A stretch of 64,000 nucleotides of DNA from Imperialibacter roseus (GCF_032999765.1 NZ_CP136051.1:1836417-1900416); one strand, 5' to 3'; positions 49,887 to 59,402 are shown, counted from the first letter of the stretch. Numbers and translations are program-made. The notes: generated by a model not told the origin, from the sequence alone.

Positions 49887-52814
49887 ATGAAGACACTCTT
49901 TTCTGTACTTATTGCCTTTGGAGCTTTGATTTGCTTTTCTTTTGATCAGGCCATTGCCCAAAACGCACCATCTTACGATCAACTAAAGGAAGGGTTCAGG
50001 TCGCCGCCTCCCGGGGCCAGGCCAAAAGTGTACTTCTGGTGGCTAAATGGTAACGTCGACACCGTGCGTGTGAAAGAGGAAATTGCCGCCATGGATCGTG
50101 GAGGTATTTCTGGCTTCGATATTTTTGAGATTGGCGTTCGTGAAACTGACGATATGGTGGCAGCTGGTCCGGCTTTTTTGAGCGACGAGTCACTCAAGTC
50201 AATACGGGTAGCCTTGCTGGAAGCCAAAAAACACAACATGGATGTTGGCCTTAATTTGGCCAGCAGTTGGAACGCTGGTGGTTCGTGGACTACGCCGGAG
50301 AATTCGGCCAAGTCAATATATTTTTCAAGCCTCGATGTAAAAGGTAAGTCGGGCGGGACTGTAAAACTTCCTTTCCCGGAAGTCCCGGCAAAAGACACAA
50401 GAGGCAGGGCAAAAGCCATTGAATTTCAGAAAAACGGCAGGCCTGTTTTTTATACCGAGGTGGCTGTAGTGGGTATTCCGATGGAAAATGGACAGCCCGT
50501 TTGGGATCCGGCAAAGTTCGTTGATTTGACGTCAAAGTTTGATACCAAAAGCGACAAGCTAACCTGGGATTTGTCGGGTGACTGGCTGGTGCATCGCTAC
50601 ATCTGCTCCAATTCAGGCGAGCAATTGAAGCTGCCCAGCAAGAATTCTGTTGGCCCTATCATCGACCACTTTGATTCACAGGCCACGGAGGCGCATTTTC
50701 TCTACATCATCGGCCGTATTCAGCAAGCTATGGGCGATGACCTCAGCAAGACAGCCCTGAAAAGCCTTTACCTGGCGAGCTACGAGGCAACAGGCTTTGT
50801 CTGGACAACCACACTGCCACAGGTTTTCAAGGAACTCAACGGATATGAGATCAATAAATACCTGCCGGTACTTTTCAATGAAGAAAATTTCAGCGAAGAG
50901 GTGGTGAGCAAGTTTAAAAAGGATCGCCAGCGCACTTTGTCAGAATTGATGGTCACCAATTTTTATAAAAAAGCGAAGGATATATCGAACAAGTACGGAT
51001 TGAAGATCAATTCCGAATCGGGTGGCCCGGGTTTGCCTTTGCATAATGTGCCAGTTGAACCACTTAAATCGCTGGGAGCTTTGGACTTGCCGAGAGGGGA
51101 GTATTGGATCCATCACGATCGGTTCAATGAGCAGGGAATTGATATTTTGAGAATGGTGAAAGAAGTTTCCGCAGCATCGCACATTTATGGTCGGGGTATT
51201 GTGGAAGAAGAGGCCTTTACCTCCTTCAAACACTGGCAGGAAGGGCCGTTCGATATGAAACCGTCCGGCGACAGGGCTTTTGCAGAAGGAATGAACAGGG
51301 TTGTGGTGCATGGCTTTAGCCATAACCCGGCGGGCTACGGTTACCCGGGTATTGTGTACCATGCCGGCACCCACTTCAACGACAGAAGGGTGTGGTTCTC
51401 CAAAGTAAGGCCTTTCAACGACTACCTTGGCCGAATATCATTTGTGTTGCAGGAGACCGACTTTTTTGCAGACGTGCTTTACTACTACGGTGACGCCATC
51501 CCCAATTATGCAGGACACAAAAACAGCCGCTTTATGGTTGCCCCTGGCTACGACTATGAGATAACCAACACCGAAATACTACTGCAAGCATCGGTCAAAA
51601 ATGGAAAAGTGGTGCTGCCTACCGGGGCTGCATTTAGTGTGCTGGCACTGGAGGACGAGGGAGAGATCAATCCCCAGGTACTACAAAAGATCGACGAGCT
51701 GGTTCGTGCCGGAGCCAGAGTGACTGGAGCTAAGCCCAAGAAAATATCCGACATTCCTGGCCGCACTGAGGCGATGAATGCTACCCTTAGCAAACTGTGG
51801 GGTGCCGGGAGTCAAAAAGTACTCGATCAACAGCCGGTGACCGTGCTGGAGACGCTTGGCTTGGGGCCGGACATAGATTATGCGGACAGAACTGCTAACA
51901 CGCTCGACTATATCCACTATAACAAAGCGGGGCTGGATTTCTACTTTGTAAGAAATACCACCGATCAATGGGTGTCGAGAGAGATAGGATTCAGACAGCA
52001 GGGCAAAGTACCCGAGATTTGGGATCCGGTATCTGGCTCGGTGCTGCCCGTTACCATTTACCGAGAGGATGGGAAGTACATCAAGCTGCCATTGTCGCTG
52101 GCACCCTACGGTTCAGCGTTTGTCACATTCAAACAAGGGAAAAGCACCGCCAAATTTGAGCAGTTAAACAGCGGGGGACTTTTCCCTCCTTTGCTGGATT
52201 ACACTGCCAACGGTATTTTGGTGATGGAAGATGGCTTGTTCGAGGCTACCAAAGCAGGGCAGTCTACCCCGGTGACAAATATCACGAAACATCAACCGAT
52301 CAGCGGAGCCTGGGAGGTGTTTTTCTCACAAGATTGGGGAGGCCCTGAACGAATAATATTCCCCGAATTGATCTCGTGGACGGAATCCGATATAGAAGGC
52401 ATCAAATATTATTCTGGCGATGCAAAATATAAGAAGACCTTTCAGTACGATATCAACGCATCGTCCATGAAAAACCAGCGGGTGTTGCTTGACCTGGGCG
52501 ACCTGTCAAAAGTAGGAGAGGTGTGGTTGAATGGAGTGTCGCTCGGTATTGCGTGGGCGAAGCCTTACAGGTTCGACGTGACTGATGTTTTGAAACCAGC
52601 CGACAACGTTTTGGAGATAGAAATTGCCAATACCTGGTCGAACAGGATCACCGGCGATGCTCTGACGGAAGGCAAGGACTACACCTTCACAAATGTTGAG
52701 ATCACAGACATCTTCGGATTGAACAAGATCAAGACGCCGTGGGTGGAAGTACCACTAATCAGGTCAGGCTTGCTGGGCCCAGTCCAATTGATCACTGTTA
52801 GTCCAATAGAGTAA
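49887..52814 (+). CDS. GH106-type alpha-L-rhamnosidase 3
   Basis: A 975-residue secreted enzyme. The ATG at 49887 (MKTLFSVLIAFGALICF) is preferred to 49833, because it gives a normal Sec signal cleaved after IAQ and matches the neighbouring copy exactly in length. Core motifs are ARPKVYFWWLNGNVDTVRVK, LASSWNAGGSWTTPE, INSESGGPGLPLHNVP and GRGIVEEEAFTSFKHW. Compared with copy 2, the SEAGGPG motif reads SESGGPG and the WWWLNG motif reads FWWLNG. It is presumably periplasmic. Differences around the active-site loops suggest a different linkage or neighbouring sugar from its twin. Confidence 0.88.
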   Translation: MKTLFSVLIAFGALICFSFDQAIAQNAPSYDQLKEGFRSPPPGARPKVYFWWLNGNVDTVRVKEEIAAMDRGGISGFDIFEIGVRETDDMVAAGPAFLSDESLKSIRVALLEAKKHNMDVGLNLASSWNAGGSWTTPENSAKSIYFSSLDVKGKSGGTVKLPFPEVPAKDTRGRAKAIEFQKNGRPVFYTEVAVVGIPMENGQPVWDPAKFVDLTSKFDTKSDKLTWDLSGDWLVHRYICSNSGEQLKLPSKNSVGPIIDHFDSQATEAHFLYIIGRIQQAMGDDLSKTALKSLYLASYEATGFVWTTTLPQVFKELNGYEINKYLPVLFNEENFSEEVVSKFKKDRQRTLSELMVTNFYKKAKDISNKYGLKINSESGGPGLPLHNVPVEPLKSLGALDLPRGEYWIHHDRFNEQGIDILRMVKEVSAASHIYGRGIVEEEAFTSFKHWQEGPFDMKPSGDRAFAEGMNRVVVHGFSHNPAGYGYPGIVYHAGTHFNDRRVWFSKVRPFNDYLGRISFVLQETDFFADVLYYYGDAIPNYAGHKNSRFMVAPGYDYEITNTEILLQASVKNGKVVLPTGAAFSVLALEDEGEINPQVLQKIDELVRAGARVTGAKPKKISDIPGRTEAMNATLSKLWGAGSQKVLDQQPVTVLETLGLGPDIDYADRTANTLDYIHYNKAGLDFYFVRNTTDQWVSREIGFRQQGKVPEIWDPVSGSVLPVTIYREDGKYIKLPLSLAPYGSAFVTFKQGKSTAKFEQLNSGGLFPPLLDYTANGILVMEDGLFEATKAGQSTPVTNITKHQPISGAWEVFFSQDWGGPERIIFPELISWTESDIEGIKYYSGDAKYKKTFQYDINASSMKNQRVLLDLGDLSKVGEVWLNGVSLGIAWAKPYRFDVTDVLKPADNVLEIEIANTWSNRITGDALTEGKDYTFTNVEITDIFGLNKIKTPWVEVPLIRSGLLGPVQLITVSPIE

Positions 52815-52837
52815 TCGATTACCAAAAGTAAACTATC

Positions 52838-55693
52838 ATGAAAAATGTAGTACATATTATCACGGCCTCGCTACTTGTAGGGTTGCTGGGGCTCTTTGCG
52901 TGTGAAACGCCAAACACTGATGACGGACTCACGGAATTAAGAGTGGGTTTTCAGAATCCGCCAGTCAAAGCCAGGGCCAAAGTGTACTGGTGGTGGCTCA
53001 ATGGCTATGTTGACTCGGTAAGGCTAAAGACCGAACTGAGAGCCATCAAAGACGCTGGCCTTGGTGGTGTGGATATTTTTGAGATTGGTTTGCGGCGTGC
53101 CAGCGACGAGAAAGGGATCATACCTGCCGGGCCTCCGTTTATGGGAGAAGAATCACTTCACTTGATAAAAATGGCGCTGGATGAAGCGAAGAAGCTTGAT
53201 CTGGAAGTCGGGCTGGGTGTAGCCAGTAGCTGGAATGCGGGTGGCACCTGGGTGGAACCAAAACATGCTTCGAAAACACTTTATGCATCCAAAACATTAT
53301 TGAAGGGTGGAAAAGAAGTGAAAATGAAACTTCCCTTCCCGGAAATAACCCCTGATAGAAACGGGAAGCCCAGGAAGATTGACTACCTGCCGGGCGGAAG
53401 ACCAGTGTACAGTGAGGAAATCGCAGTGGTAGCTATCCCAAAAGGGGCAAAAAACCTCGGTGACACCTCTCGCATTTTTGATTTATCAGCCCAGTTTGAT
53501 GCTGCCACGGAACTCCTTTCGTGGGATGCCCCTGAGGGAGAGTGGGATATCTACCGATACATCTGTTCCAATTCAGGCGAACGGTTGATTGTGCCGTCTC
53601 CCAATTCTGATGGTCCCATTATCGACCATTTCGACTCAGCCGCCACCCGCATGCACATGATGTACTTCATCAATAAACTCAAACCACTGGTCGGTGACTT
53701 TAAGCAAAGTGCACTCAGGAACCTCTACCTGGCCAGCTACGAAGCGAAGGAGTTTGCCTGGACGCCAACTTTGCCACAGATGTTCAAGAAACTTCACGGG
53801 TATGAGATCAATAAGTTTATTCCTGCTATTTACGACGAGCAGCTATACGAGGAGAAGGTAAATGATGGCTTTCAATTCGACTTTAGAAAGACATTTTCGG
53901 AGCTAATGATTCAAAATCATTACGCCAAATCAAAGGAGATTTGTAATGCCCACGGACTTGAGATCATATCAGAGTCGGGTGGTCCTGGTCACATGCACCA
54001 CATTCCGGTGGAAACACTGAAGGCGCTGGGGGCATTGGACGTGCCCCGTGGCGAGTTCTGGTACAATCGGGAGTATTACAAAGAAGACAGCGTGGTAGAT
54101 TATATCTGGCTGGTCAAAGAAATTGCGGCTGCCTCTCACATCTATCAGCGAAATATTGTCGAAGAAGAAGCTTTTACCAGCTATTGGGACTGGCAGGAGA
54201 GCCCGAAGGACTTGAAAGTTATAGCGGATCGGGCGTTTTGTGAAGGCATGAACCGACTGGTGATCCATGGGTTTACGCACAATCCATCTGAGTTTGGTTT
54301 TCCCGGCATTGTTTACCTGGCGAGCACTCACTATAACGATAAACGGGTTTGGTGGCCTATGGCCAAAGCTTTTAATGATTACCTGGCCCGCAACTCTTAC
54401 ATACTTCAGCAAGCCAAATTTGTAGCCGATGTTTTGTACTACTACGGCGACGATGTGCCCAACCTGGTGCCACCCAAGAACACAAGATTCACGGCTGGCC
54501 CTGGTTACGACTACGAAGTAATCAATACTGATAAACTAAGCGAGTTGGTTGTTGAAAACGGTGAAGTTGTACTGCCGGGCGTTGGCAGGTACAAGGTACT
54601 GGCGCTTGGGAACAATACGGAAATGAGCCCTGCTGCGCTAGCCAAAATGAGAGATTTGGCTGCTTCGGGAGCCGTGATCGTGGGAGGAAAGCCCACTCAG
54701 GCAAATGGATTGGCTCGTCAGCCTGAGGCAACTCAGGAAATAGTGAGTGGATCGGACGAATTGTGGGCGAGCGGTAAGGTGAGGTCAAACCAAACCCCGG
54801 AGGACGCCCTCAGGGGATTAGGGGTCGTGCCGGACTTTGCCTATCCAGGCCAGGCTAGCGGTAAGCTGGATTTTATCCACTATGCCAAAGGCGACGCTGA
54901 TTTCTACCTCATCAGAAACACTACCGATAGCTGGGTGTCTGAAAAACTATCCTTTCGCCAACAAAACAGGGCACCAGAGTTATGGGATCCTAAAACCGGA
55001 GAAATGATGTCTATTCCGGTGTTCGAGGCGAGCGGCAACGTAACACTGTTGCCATTATCGATCCCACCTTACGGGAGCTACTTTGTGGTGTTCACTAATC
55101 AGCCAGCGAAATCTAAAGGGAGCATCGAAAATACCGATATTGTGTACACGCCGCATGGTTTCTACTCAAGGTCGGCAGGTGGCCCGACAAAGTCGACAAC
55201 CATCGAAGGAGAATGGAACGTTTCATTCAACGAGGCATGGGGAGCGCCTGGCACAGCTGTTTTCCCCCAACTTACTTCTTGGACGCAATCAGAGGCCGAT
55301 GGCATCAGGTACTACTCCGGAATCGGCACGTATGATAAGACATTCGAGTTTGCAGGCTCAGGTGGTGAGGCGAACCGAGTGTACCTTGACCTGGGTGACC
55401 TTGCTGAAATGGCGGAGGTAACGTTAAATAGTAAGCCAGTAGGAATTGTGTGGACGAAGCCTTATCGGCTTGATGTTACTGACATGATCAAAGAGGGGGC
55501 AAATACGCTAAGTGTACGGGTGGCAAATACCTGGTCGAACCGATTGACAGGTGATGCCATCACTGGGGAACAGTTCACGAATACCAACATTACCAATGCC
55601 AATAAGAACCTGACTCCGTGGAAGGATGTGCCGCTGAAAAAGTCCGGTTTACTCGGCCCTGTTCAGGTAGTTACCATCAGTCTTTCAAAATGA
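52838..55693 (+). CDS. GH106-type alpha-L-rhamnosidase 4 (lipoprotein)
   Basis: A 951-residue lipoprotein (MKNVVHIITASLLVGLLGLF, then AC). It has the GH106 signatures KARAKVYWWWLNGYVDSVRL, IKDAGLGGVDIFEIGL, GVASSWNAGGTWV, SESGGPGHMHHIPVETL and RNIVEEEAFTSYWDW, and a beta-sandwich C-terminus with LGDLAEMAEVTLNSKPVGIV. Where the other three have GIVEEEAF preceded by RG, this one has RN. It groups with copy 1 by the YVDSVRLKTELRAIKDAGLGG pattern. It is the third consecutive rhamnosidase gene after 23-bp or 67-bp gaps and precedes the acetylesterase. Confidence 0.88.
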   Translation: MKNVVHIITASLLVGLLGLFACETPNTDDGLTELRVGFQNPPVKARAKVYWWWLNGYVDSVRLKTELRAIKDAGLGGVDIFEIGLRRASDEKGIIPAGPPFMGEESLHLIKMALDEAKKLDLEVGLGVASSWNAGGTWVEPKHASKTLYASKTLLKGGKEVKMKLPFPEITPDRNGKPRKIDYLPGGRPVYSEEIAVVAIPKGAKNLGDTSRIFDLSAQFDAATELLSWDAPEGEWDIYRYICSNSGERLIVPSPNSDGPIIDHFDSAATRMHMMYFINKLKPLVGDFKQSALRNLYLASYEAKEFAWTPTLPQMFKKLHGYEINKFIPAIYDEQLYEEKVNDGFQFDFRKTFSELMIQNHYAKSKEICNAHGLEIISESGGPGHMHHIPVETLKALGALDVPRGEFWYNREYYKEDSVVDYIWLVKEIAAASHIYQRNIVEEEAFTSYWDWQESPKDLKVIADRAFCEGMNRLVIHGFTHNPSEFGFPGIVYLASTHYNDKRVWWPMAKAFNDYLARNSYILQQAKFVADVLYYYGDDVPNLVPPKNTRFTAGPGYDYEVINTDKLSELVVENGEVVLPGVGRYKVLALGNNTEMSPAALAKMRDLAASGAVIVGGKPTQANGLARQPEATQEIVSGSDELWASGKVRSNQTPEDALRGLGVVPDFAYPGQASGKLDFIHYAKGDADFYLIRNTTDSWVSEKLSFRQQNRAPELWDPKTGEMMSIPVFEASGNVTLLPLSIPPYGSYFVVFTNQPAKSKGSIENTDIVYTPHGFYSRSAGGPTKSTTIEGEWNVSFNEAWGAPGTAVFPQLTSWTQSEADGIRYYSGIGTYDKTFEFAGSGGEANRVYLDLGDLAEMAEVTLNSKPVGIVWTKPYRLDVTDMIKEGANTLSVRVANTWSNRLTGDAITGEQFTNTNITNANKNLTPWKDVPLKKSGLLGPVQVVTISLSK

Positions 55694-55697
55694 AAGT

Positions 55698-57653
55698 ATG
55701 AATGAACGCCATCGCCATAGGATCATAGTAGCGGTTTGCCTTGCTGCTTGCATGGTTTTCGCAGGCCAGGCAATGGCTCAGCTGAGTTGCGCTCAGCTGT
55801 TCTCTGACAACATGGTGTTGCAAAGAGGAATTGAAATGACAGTCTGGGGCACTTCCGCCGCTGGCGAAAAGATCAGTGTGAAACTGGATGGCTTGATGTC
55901 TTCTGCATTTGCCGACGAAAAAGGGAAATGGGAAGTAAAGCTACCTGCTCATGAGGCTGGTGGGCCCTACCAACTGGAGGTGGAAGGAGTAGATGAAAAA
56001 CTGGCGTTTACCAATGTGCTTGTTGGCGATGTCTGGTTTGCTTCAGGTCAGTCGAATATGGAGCATCCCGTTGCCGGCTGGGAGTGGATACCGCATTCGG
56101 CGGTGAATAATTATGAGGAGGAGCTTACTGATACTAACTACCCAACTGTCAGACTATTCAAGGTGCCAAAAATGCCGTCTCCTGTTGAGCTGAGCGATTT
56201 TGAAGAATCGGCTTGGCAAGAGGCCAGCCCAGGGTCTGTAGCTGGTTTTTCCTCGACTGCATGGTTCTTCGCAAAGGAATTAAGCGGGGAGCTTAGTGTT
56301 CCGATAGGAGTCATCGACGGCTCCTGGGGAGGAACGCCCATCAAGTCATGGATGAGCAGGGAATCGGCCAGCCAATTCAAACAGGATCTTGAAATTCCTC
56401 CAGCACCGGACGACTTTAATGAAAGAGCTTGGCGGCAAGCAGAGTTAATTTCACTTGACAATACGCTTGCCAGAAGACTTGCCATTAGTTTTCCTAATGA
56501 GGATGACCTGTCCAAGACAGCGACTGAATACAATGATACCAACTGGGGTGTAACTAATCCACTCGAAGAAGGCACATATTACGAGAATGTAGTTTGGTTG
56601 AGGAAAGAAGTACAGGTTCCTGAAAAATTCACCAAAGGAGCGTTCAGGCTCTCATTGGGTTTTCTCAATCGGGAAAGTTGGATTTATCTAAACGGACAGG
56701 AACTTGGCTTTTTTTTGTACTCGCAACCTGTTGAAATGGGTATCCCGCCCGGATTGATCAAGCCCGGAAAAAATGTGGTAACGATTCGCATGGCCCAGCC
56801 TTTTGGTACGACCAAATTTATGGGGGATGCTGATGCCTATTTTCTCTCAACAGCAAAGGATAAGCTCTCTATTCCCCTGGCTGAGGATTGGCGATTTAAA
56901 AATGAGAAACTGCGGGATTTTGGTTATATCACAAGTCATCACAACCAAACTACTTACCTCTACAACGGCATGGTGGCACCAGCTATCCATTATGGCATTA
57001 AGGGGTTCATCTGGTACCAGGGGGAGTCTGATGCTGGTCACGCCGAACTGTATGGGGAAATGTTTCCGTCGCTCATTACTGACTGGCGAAAAAAATGGGG
57101 GCTTGGCGAGTTACCATTCTTGTTTGTCCAGATTACCACTACTGAGCAAACCCACGAGTTCAGTAAGCCAAACAGCTCCTGGAGCTATTTGCGGCAGGTG
57201 CAGAAGGAAACGCTGGCGCTGCCCAACACGGGCATGGTTGTATCCATTGACTTGGGCGATCCTTACGATGTTCATCCGAAGACCAAGCGTGAATTTGGCC
57301 GCAGGCTTGCATTGCAGGCCTTAGATGTAGCTTACGATAAGGCTCTTGTGGCCAACGGCCCGTCTTACGAATCGTACTCACTTGATGGCAATACTGTGGT
57401 AGTCCATTTTGGCGAAGCCATCGAACTGAAGAAAAATAAGGTTGGCCTTGGGGCGAGCTTTGAAATAGCAGGTGAAGACGGAAAGTTTGTCAGTGCGACA
57501 GGAAAGGTCAAAGGGAGCGATTTGCACATTTCATCAAGTGAGGTCAGCCAGCCGAAGGCAATCCGGTTCGACTGGAGCAACGACCCTGAATACTATATCA
57601 TTAATAAAGCTGGACTTGCTGCTTCTCCGTTTGTGCTTGAGTTGAATAAGTGA
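55698..57653 (+). CDS. Sialate O-acetylesterase-like carbohydrate esterase
   Basis: A 651-residue SGNH-fold esterase with a Sec signal (ACMVFAGQAMAQ). It contains VGDVWFASGQSNMEHP with the nucleophile Ser (about 119), VIDGSWGGTPIKSWM, KGFIWYQGESDAGHAELYGE, and a C-terminal IDLGDPYDVHPKTKREFG with the catalytic His. Between the last two catalytic parts is an inserted beta-sandwich (VVWLRKEVQVPEKF, SWIYLNGQELGFF), as usual for this family. In plant-glycan PULs these enzymes remove acetyl groups from non-sialic sugars, so it probably deacetylates the rhamnose-rich target. It is the last gene of the PUL and ends before an inverted repeat and a terminator. Confidence 0.88.
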   Translation: MNERHRHRIIVAVCLAACMVFAGQAMAQLSCAQLFSDNMVLQRGIEMTVWGTSAAGEKISVKLDGLMSSAFADEKGKWEVKLPAHEAGGPYQLEVEGVDEKLAFTNVLVGDVWFASGQSNMEHPVAGWEWIPHSAVNNYEEELTDTNYPTVRLFKVPKMPSPVELSDFEESAWQEASPGSVAGFSSTAWFFAKELSGELSVPIGVIDGSWGGTPIKSWMSRESASQFKQDLEIPPAPDDFNERAWRQAELISLDNTLARRLAISFPNEDDLSKTATEYNDTNWGVTNPLEEGTYYENVVWLRKEVQVPEKFTKGAFRLSLGFLNRESWIYLNGQELGFFLYSQPVEMGIPPGLIKPGKNVVTIRMAQPFGTTKFMGDADAYFLSTAKDKLSIPLAEDWRFKNEKLRDFGYITSHHNQTTYLYNGMVAPAIHYGIKGFIWYQGESDAGHAELYGEMFPSLITDWRKKWGLGELPFLFVQITTTEQTHEFSKPNSSWSYLRQVQKETLALPNTGMVVSIDLGDPYDVHPKTKREFGRRLALQALDVAYDKALVANGPSYESYSLDGNTVVVHFGEAIELKKNKVGLGASFEIAGEDGKFVSATGKVKGSDLHISSSEVSQPKAIRFDWSNDPEYYIINKAGLAASPFVLELNK

Positions 57654-57696
57654 GCGCAAAATGGCATGGCTGCCAGGTGGTAATGGTTGGAAGCGA

Positions 57697-57794
57697 AGAC
57701 TACAAAAGTTTTGGAATAAATGCTACCGCTAGCTACTAATGGAGGCTTTTGACAGTGCTTGATGCTTTTGCACTTTAGTAAACTTTTGTAGTCT
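57697..57794. repeat. Perfect 15-bp inverted repeat with 68-nt spacer
   Basis: AGACTACAAAAGTTT at 57697-57711 and its exact complement at 57780-57794 enclose a spacer with GCTTTTG repeats. It sits after the PUL's last gene and just before the terminator at 57804. It could be a second terminator arm, a palindromic mobile relic, or a protein-binding site. Confidence 0.6.
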
Positions 57795-57803
57795 GAAAGG
57801 AGC

Positions 57804-57837
57804 CGTGCCCACAGCGATAGCTGGAGGCACGCTTTTT
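57804..57837 (+). terminator. Intrinsic terminator after the PUL
   Basis: CGTGCC (57804-57809) pairs with GGCACG (57826-57831), and CAGC/GCTG pair inside around a GATA loop; CTTTTT follows. It ends the PUL transcript and nearly abuts the end of the opposing VOC gene. Confidence 0.75.
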
Positions 57838-57840
57838 AGA

Positions 57841-58212
57841 TCAATTTATCAGCATCATATAAGCGCCAGCCGGGTCCTGAATCAGGCAGTAGAAGGTGTT
57901 CTCTCCAAATTTTCTTTTCTCTCCAATTACTTTTCCGCCAAGCTTTTCACAATTCGCCATGCTGGTGTCAAGGTCTTCTACTTTAACATAAATCAGCCAG
58001 TAGGGGGGTAGGTTGGCATTTCCTCCCGCCTTTTTGCAAACGCCGCTCAGGAAGTTGCCTTCTTTGTCTTTCATCACGTAGTCCTGGTAGCCGCCCATGT
58101 CGAGGCCCTGCTTTTCCCAACCAACCACTTCTTTGTAGAATTCGCTAACACCTTCGTGGTCTTCCACTGTCAGGTCAAAGTGCACGATATGTCCAATTTT
58201 TTGCTCTTGCAT
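57841..58212 (-). CDS. VOC-family (glyoxalase-like) protein
   Basis: A 123-residue protein made of two beta-alpha-beta-beta-beta modules, starting KIGHIVHFDLTVEDHEGVSE and continuing with FYKEVVGWEKQ. The second module has PPYWLIYVKVEDLDTSMANC and ends with LIQDPAGAYMMLIN. VOC proteins use His and Glu ligands at the strand ends to bind a divalent metal; a candidate His at position 11 is present, but I cannot assign a full metal set. It might be a dioxygenase, a resistance protein or a small-molecule binder. It is followed on the same strand, in order of transcription, by nothing and preceded by the DUF4199 gene, 27 nt away. Confidence 0.75.
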   Translation of the reverse strand: MQEQKIGHIVHFDLTVEDHEGVSEFYKEVVGWEKQGLDMGGYQDYVMKDKEGNFLSGVCKKAGGNANLPPYWLIYVKVEDLDTSMANCEKLGGKVIGEKRKFGENTFYCLIQDPAGAYMMLIN

Positions 58213-58239
58213 GATTGTTTCTATTAATTGGTTTTTAAG

Positions 58240-58773
58240 TTAATCAGCAGCAGGAAGGAAGTTTTTGCTTCGAAACAGCGCAGCGCATACGAGTGATATG
58301 ACCAGGCCTACCGGGAAGATTTCCAATAACGTCATGCCAAACCGAACGACTGGATTTTTGTAGTTTTCAGCCATAGCATCCATCGAAGCTGTCATTTCAT
58401 CAATTTCAGCCTGCGAGGCGCCTTCATCCTTCATTTTTTCGATGTAGAAATTGGTGTAGTCGGTCATGAAGTCGGGGGCAACGGTGTTGTAGTATATTTC
58501 CCAGCCAATGCAATACACAATTCCTGCCACGAGAGTGATCGCCAGCCCTGTTAACAGGGCTTTTCCAAAGGTGATACTTCCGTCCAGGTATTTGTCTCTA
58601 AACGCCTTCACGCCAAAGAAAATCATCGACAAGGCCGCAATCATCGACACATAGCCGAGGACCATGCCGAGGTCGTAGTTTCCGTTCTCCTTGCCAATAG
58701 GCATGGTGAGGTACATAAGCACCACTACAATGGCACCTGCAATCAATCCGTAGGTAATAATTACTTTTCTCAT
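58240..58773 (-). CDS. DUF4199 membrane protein
   Basis: A 177-residue integral membrane protein with four hydrophobic helices (about 5-25, 35-55, 75-95 and 150-170). The MRKVIITYGLIAGAIVVVLM start, the DLGMVLGYVSMIAALSMIFFG helix with GVKAFRDKY, and FGKALLTGLAITLVAGIVYC are typical of DUF4199 proteins, a small Bacteroidota-specific membrane family of unknown function. A hydrophilic Met/Glu-rich stretch (KMKDEGASQAEIDEMTASMD) between helices 3 and 4 should be periplasmic. It lies 27 nt upstream of the VOC gene on the same strand and probably shares its transcript. Confidence 0.75.
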   Translation of the reverse strand: MRKVIITYGLIAGAIVVVLMYLTMPIGKENGNYDLGMVLGYVSMIAALSMIFFGVKAFRDKYLDGSITFGKALLTGLAITLVAGIVYCIGWEIYYNTVAPDFMTDYTNFYIEKMKDEGASQAEIDEMTASMDAMAENYKNPVVRFGMTLLEIFPVGLVISLVCAALFRSKNFLPAAD

Positions 58774-58886
58774 AATTCTGTCATTTGTGATGTCTCAAAA
58801 CAAGCGTTCAAAGGCATTTTTCCACTCATACTTTGGTATGAATTTATGAGTTCAGCCAATAATAGTACTAAAGTACGGGTAGTTTG

Positions 58887-59315
58887 CTACTGGATGAGGC
58901 TGAGCTCCTTTGCTTTTTGAACAGCCTGCGTCCGGCGCCTTGAGTCTAGTTTGGAAAATAGATTGGCGGTATGAGTTTTTACTGTGCTGAGGGAAATAAA
59001 TAGTTTGTCGGCAATTTCCTGGTTCGAGAAGCCTTCAGCCATTAACTGTAATACTTGCAACTCACGCTGGCTGATCTCCAGTCTCCTGAGTTCGTCCTCG
59101 TTAAGGTGAAACTTTCGCTGTACGATAACGGTGGTTCGTCGTTTGCCTATTATTTTTCCTCCAGCCCAAACTCCGATCAATACAAAAAGCAAGGCTACAG
59201 CACCAACGTAAATCTCAAGCGACAGATCCCTTACGAAGAACCTGTATTCCAGCATTTTCAGCAGGAATAGCAGCGCTGCCATGCTCAGACCGTATATGAC
59301 GATGGTTCTGGTCAT
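58887..59315 (-). CDS. Membrane-bound LuxR-type HTH regulator
   Basis: A 142-residue protein starting [19 protein letters not shown]; the ATG at 59315 is preferred to one at 59396, which adds a Phe/Lys-rich stretch of no use. Two hydrophobic segments (about 5-17 and 33-50) are followed by a basic linker [11 protein letters not shown] and a LuxR/GerE helix-turn-helix: [21 protein letters not shown], then [19 protein letters not shown]. There is no receiver domain. Such short membrane-tethered LuxR regulators occur in Bacteroidota and may respond to the envelope. It is divergent from the tetR gene across about 115 bp that contains the TTAACACCGTTAA palindrome. Confidence 0.75.
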   Translation of the reverse strand: MTRTIVIYGLSMAALLFLLKMLEYRFFVRDLSLEIYVGAVALLFVLIGVWAGGKIIGKRRTTVIVQRKFHLNEDELRRLEISQRELQVLQLMAEGFSNQEIADKLFISLSTVKTHTANLFSKLDSRRRTQAVQKAKELSLIQ

Positions 59316-59389
59316 CGAGTTTGATGTATTGATTTTTAGGTCTTGAAAGTAAGTTTTTTTGAAGAAAAAAATTACGAAACTTGTTTTAC

Positions 59390-59402
59390 TTAACACCGTT
59401 AA
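59390..59402. promoter_or_regulatory. TetR operator candidate upstream of tetR
   Basis: TTAACACCGTTAA is a palindrome with one mismatch, 30 bp before the tetR start codon. With its flank (TTAACACCGTTAATTA) it matches the site before tolC at 15 of 16 positions. It lies in the shared promoter region with the LuxR-type gene, so both might be repressed. Confidence 0.65.

Noticed and set aside
30230-57653. Ulvan-degrading locus
   Set aside because: Sulfatase and rhamnosidases fit, but there is no ulvan lyase, GH105 or GH78, so a different rhamnose-rich glycan is more likely.
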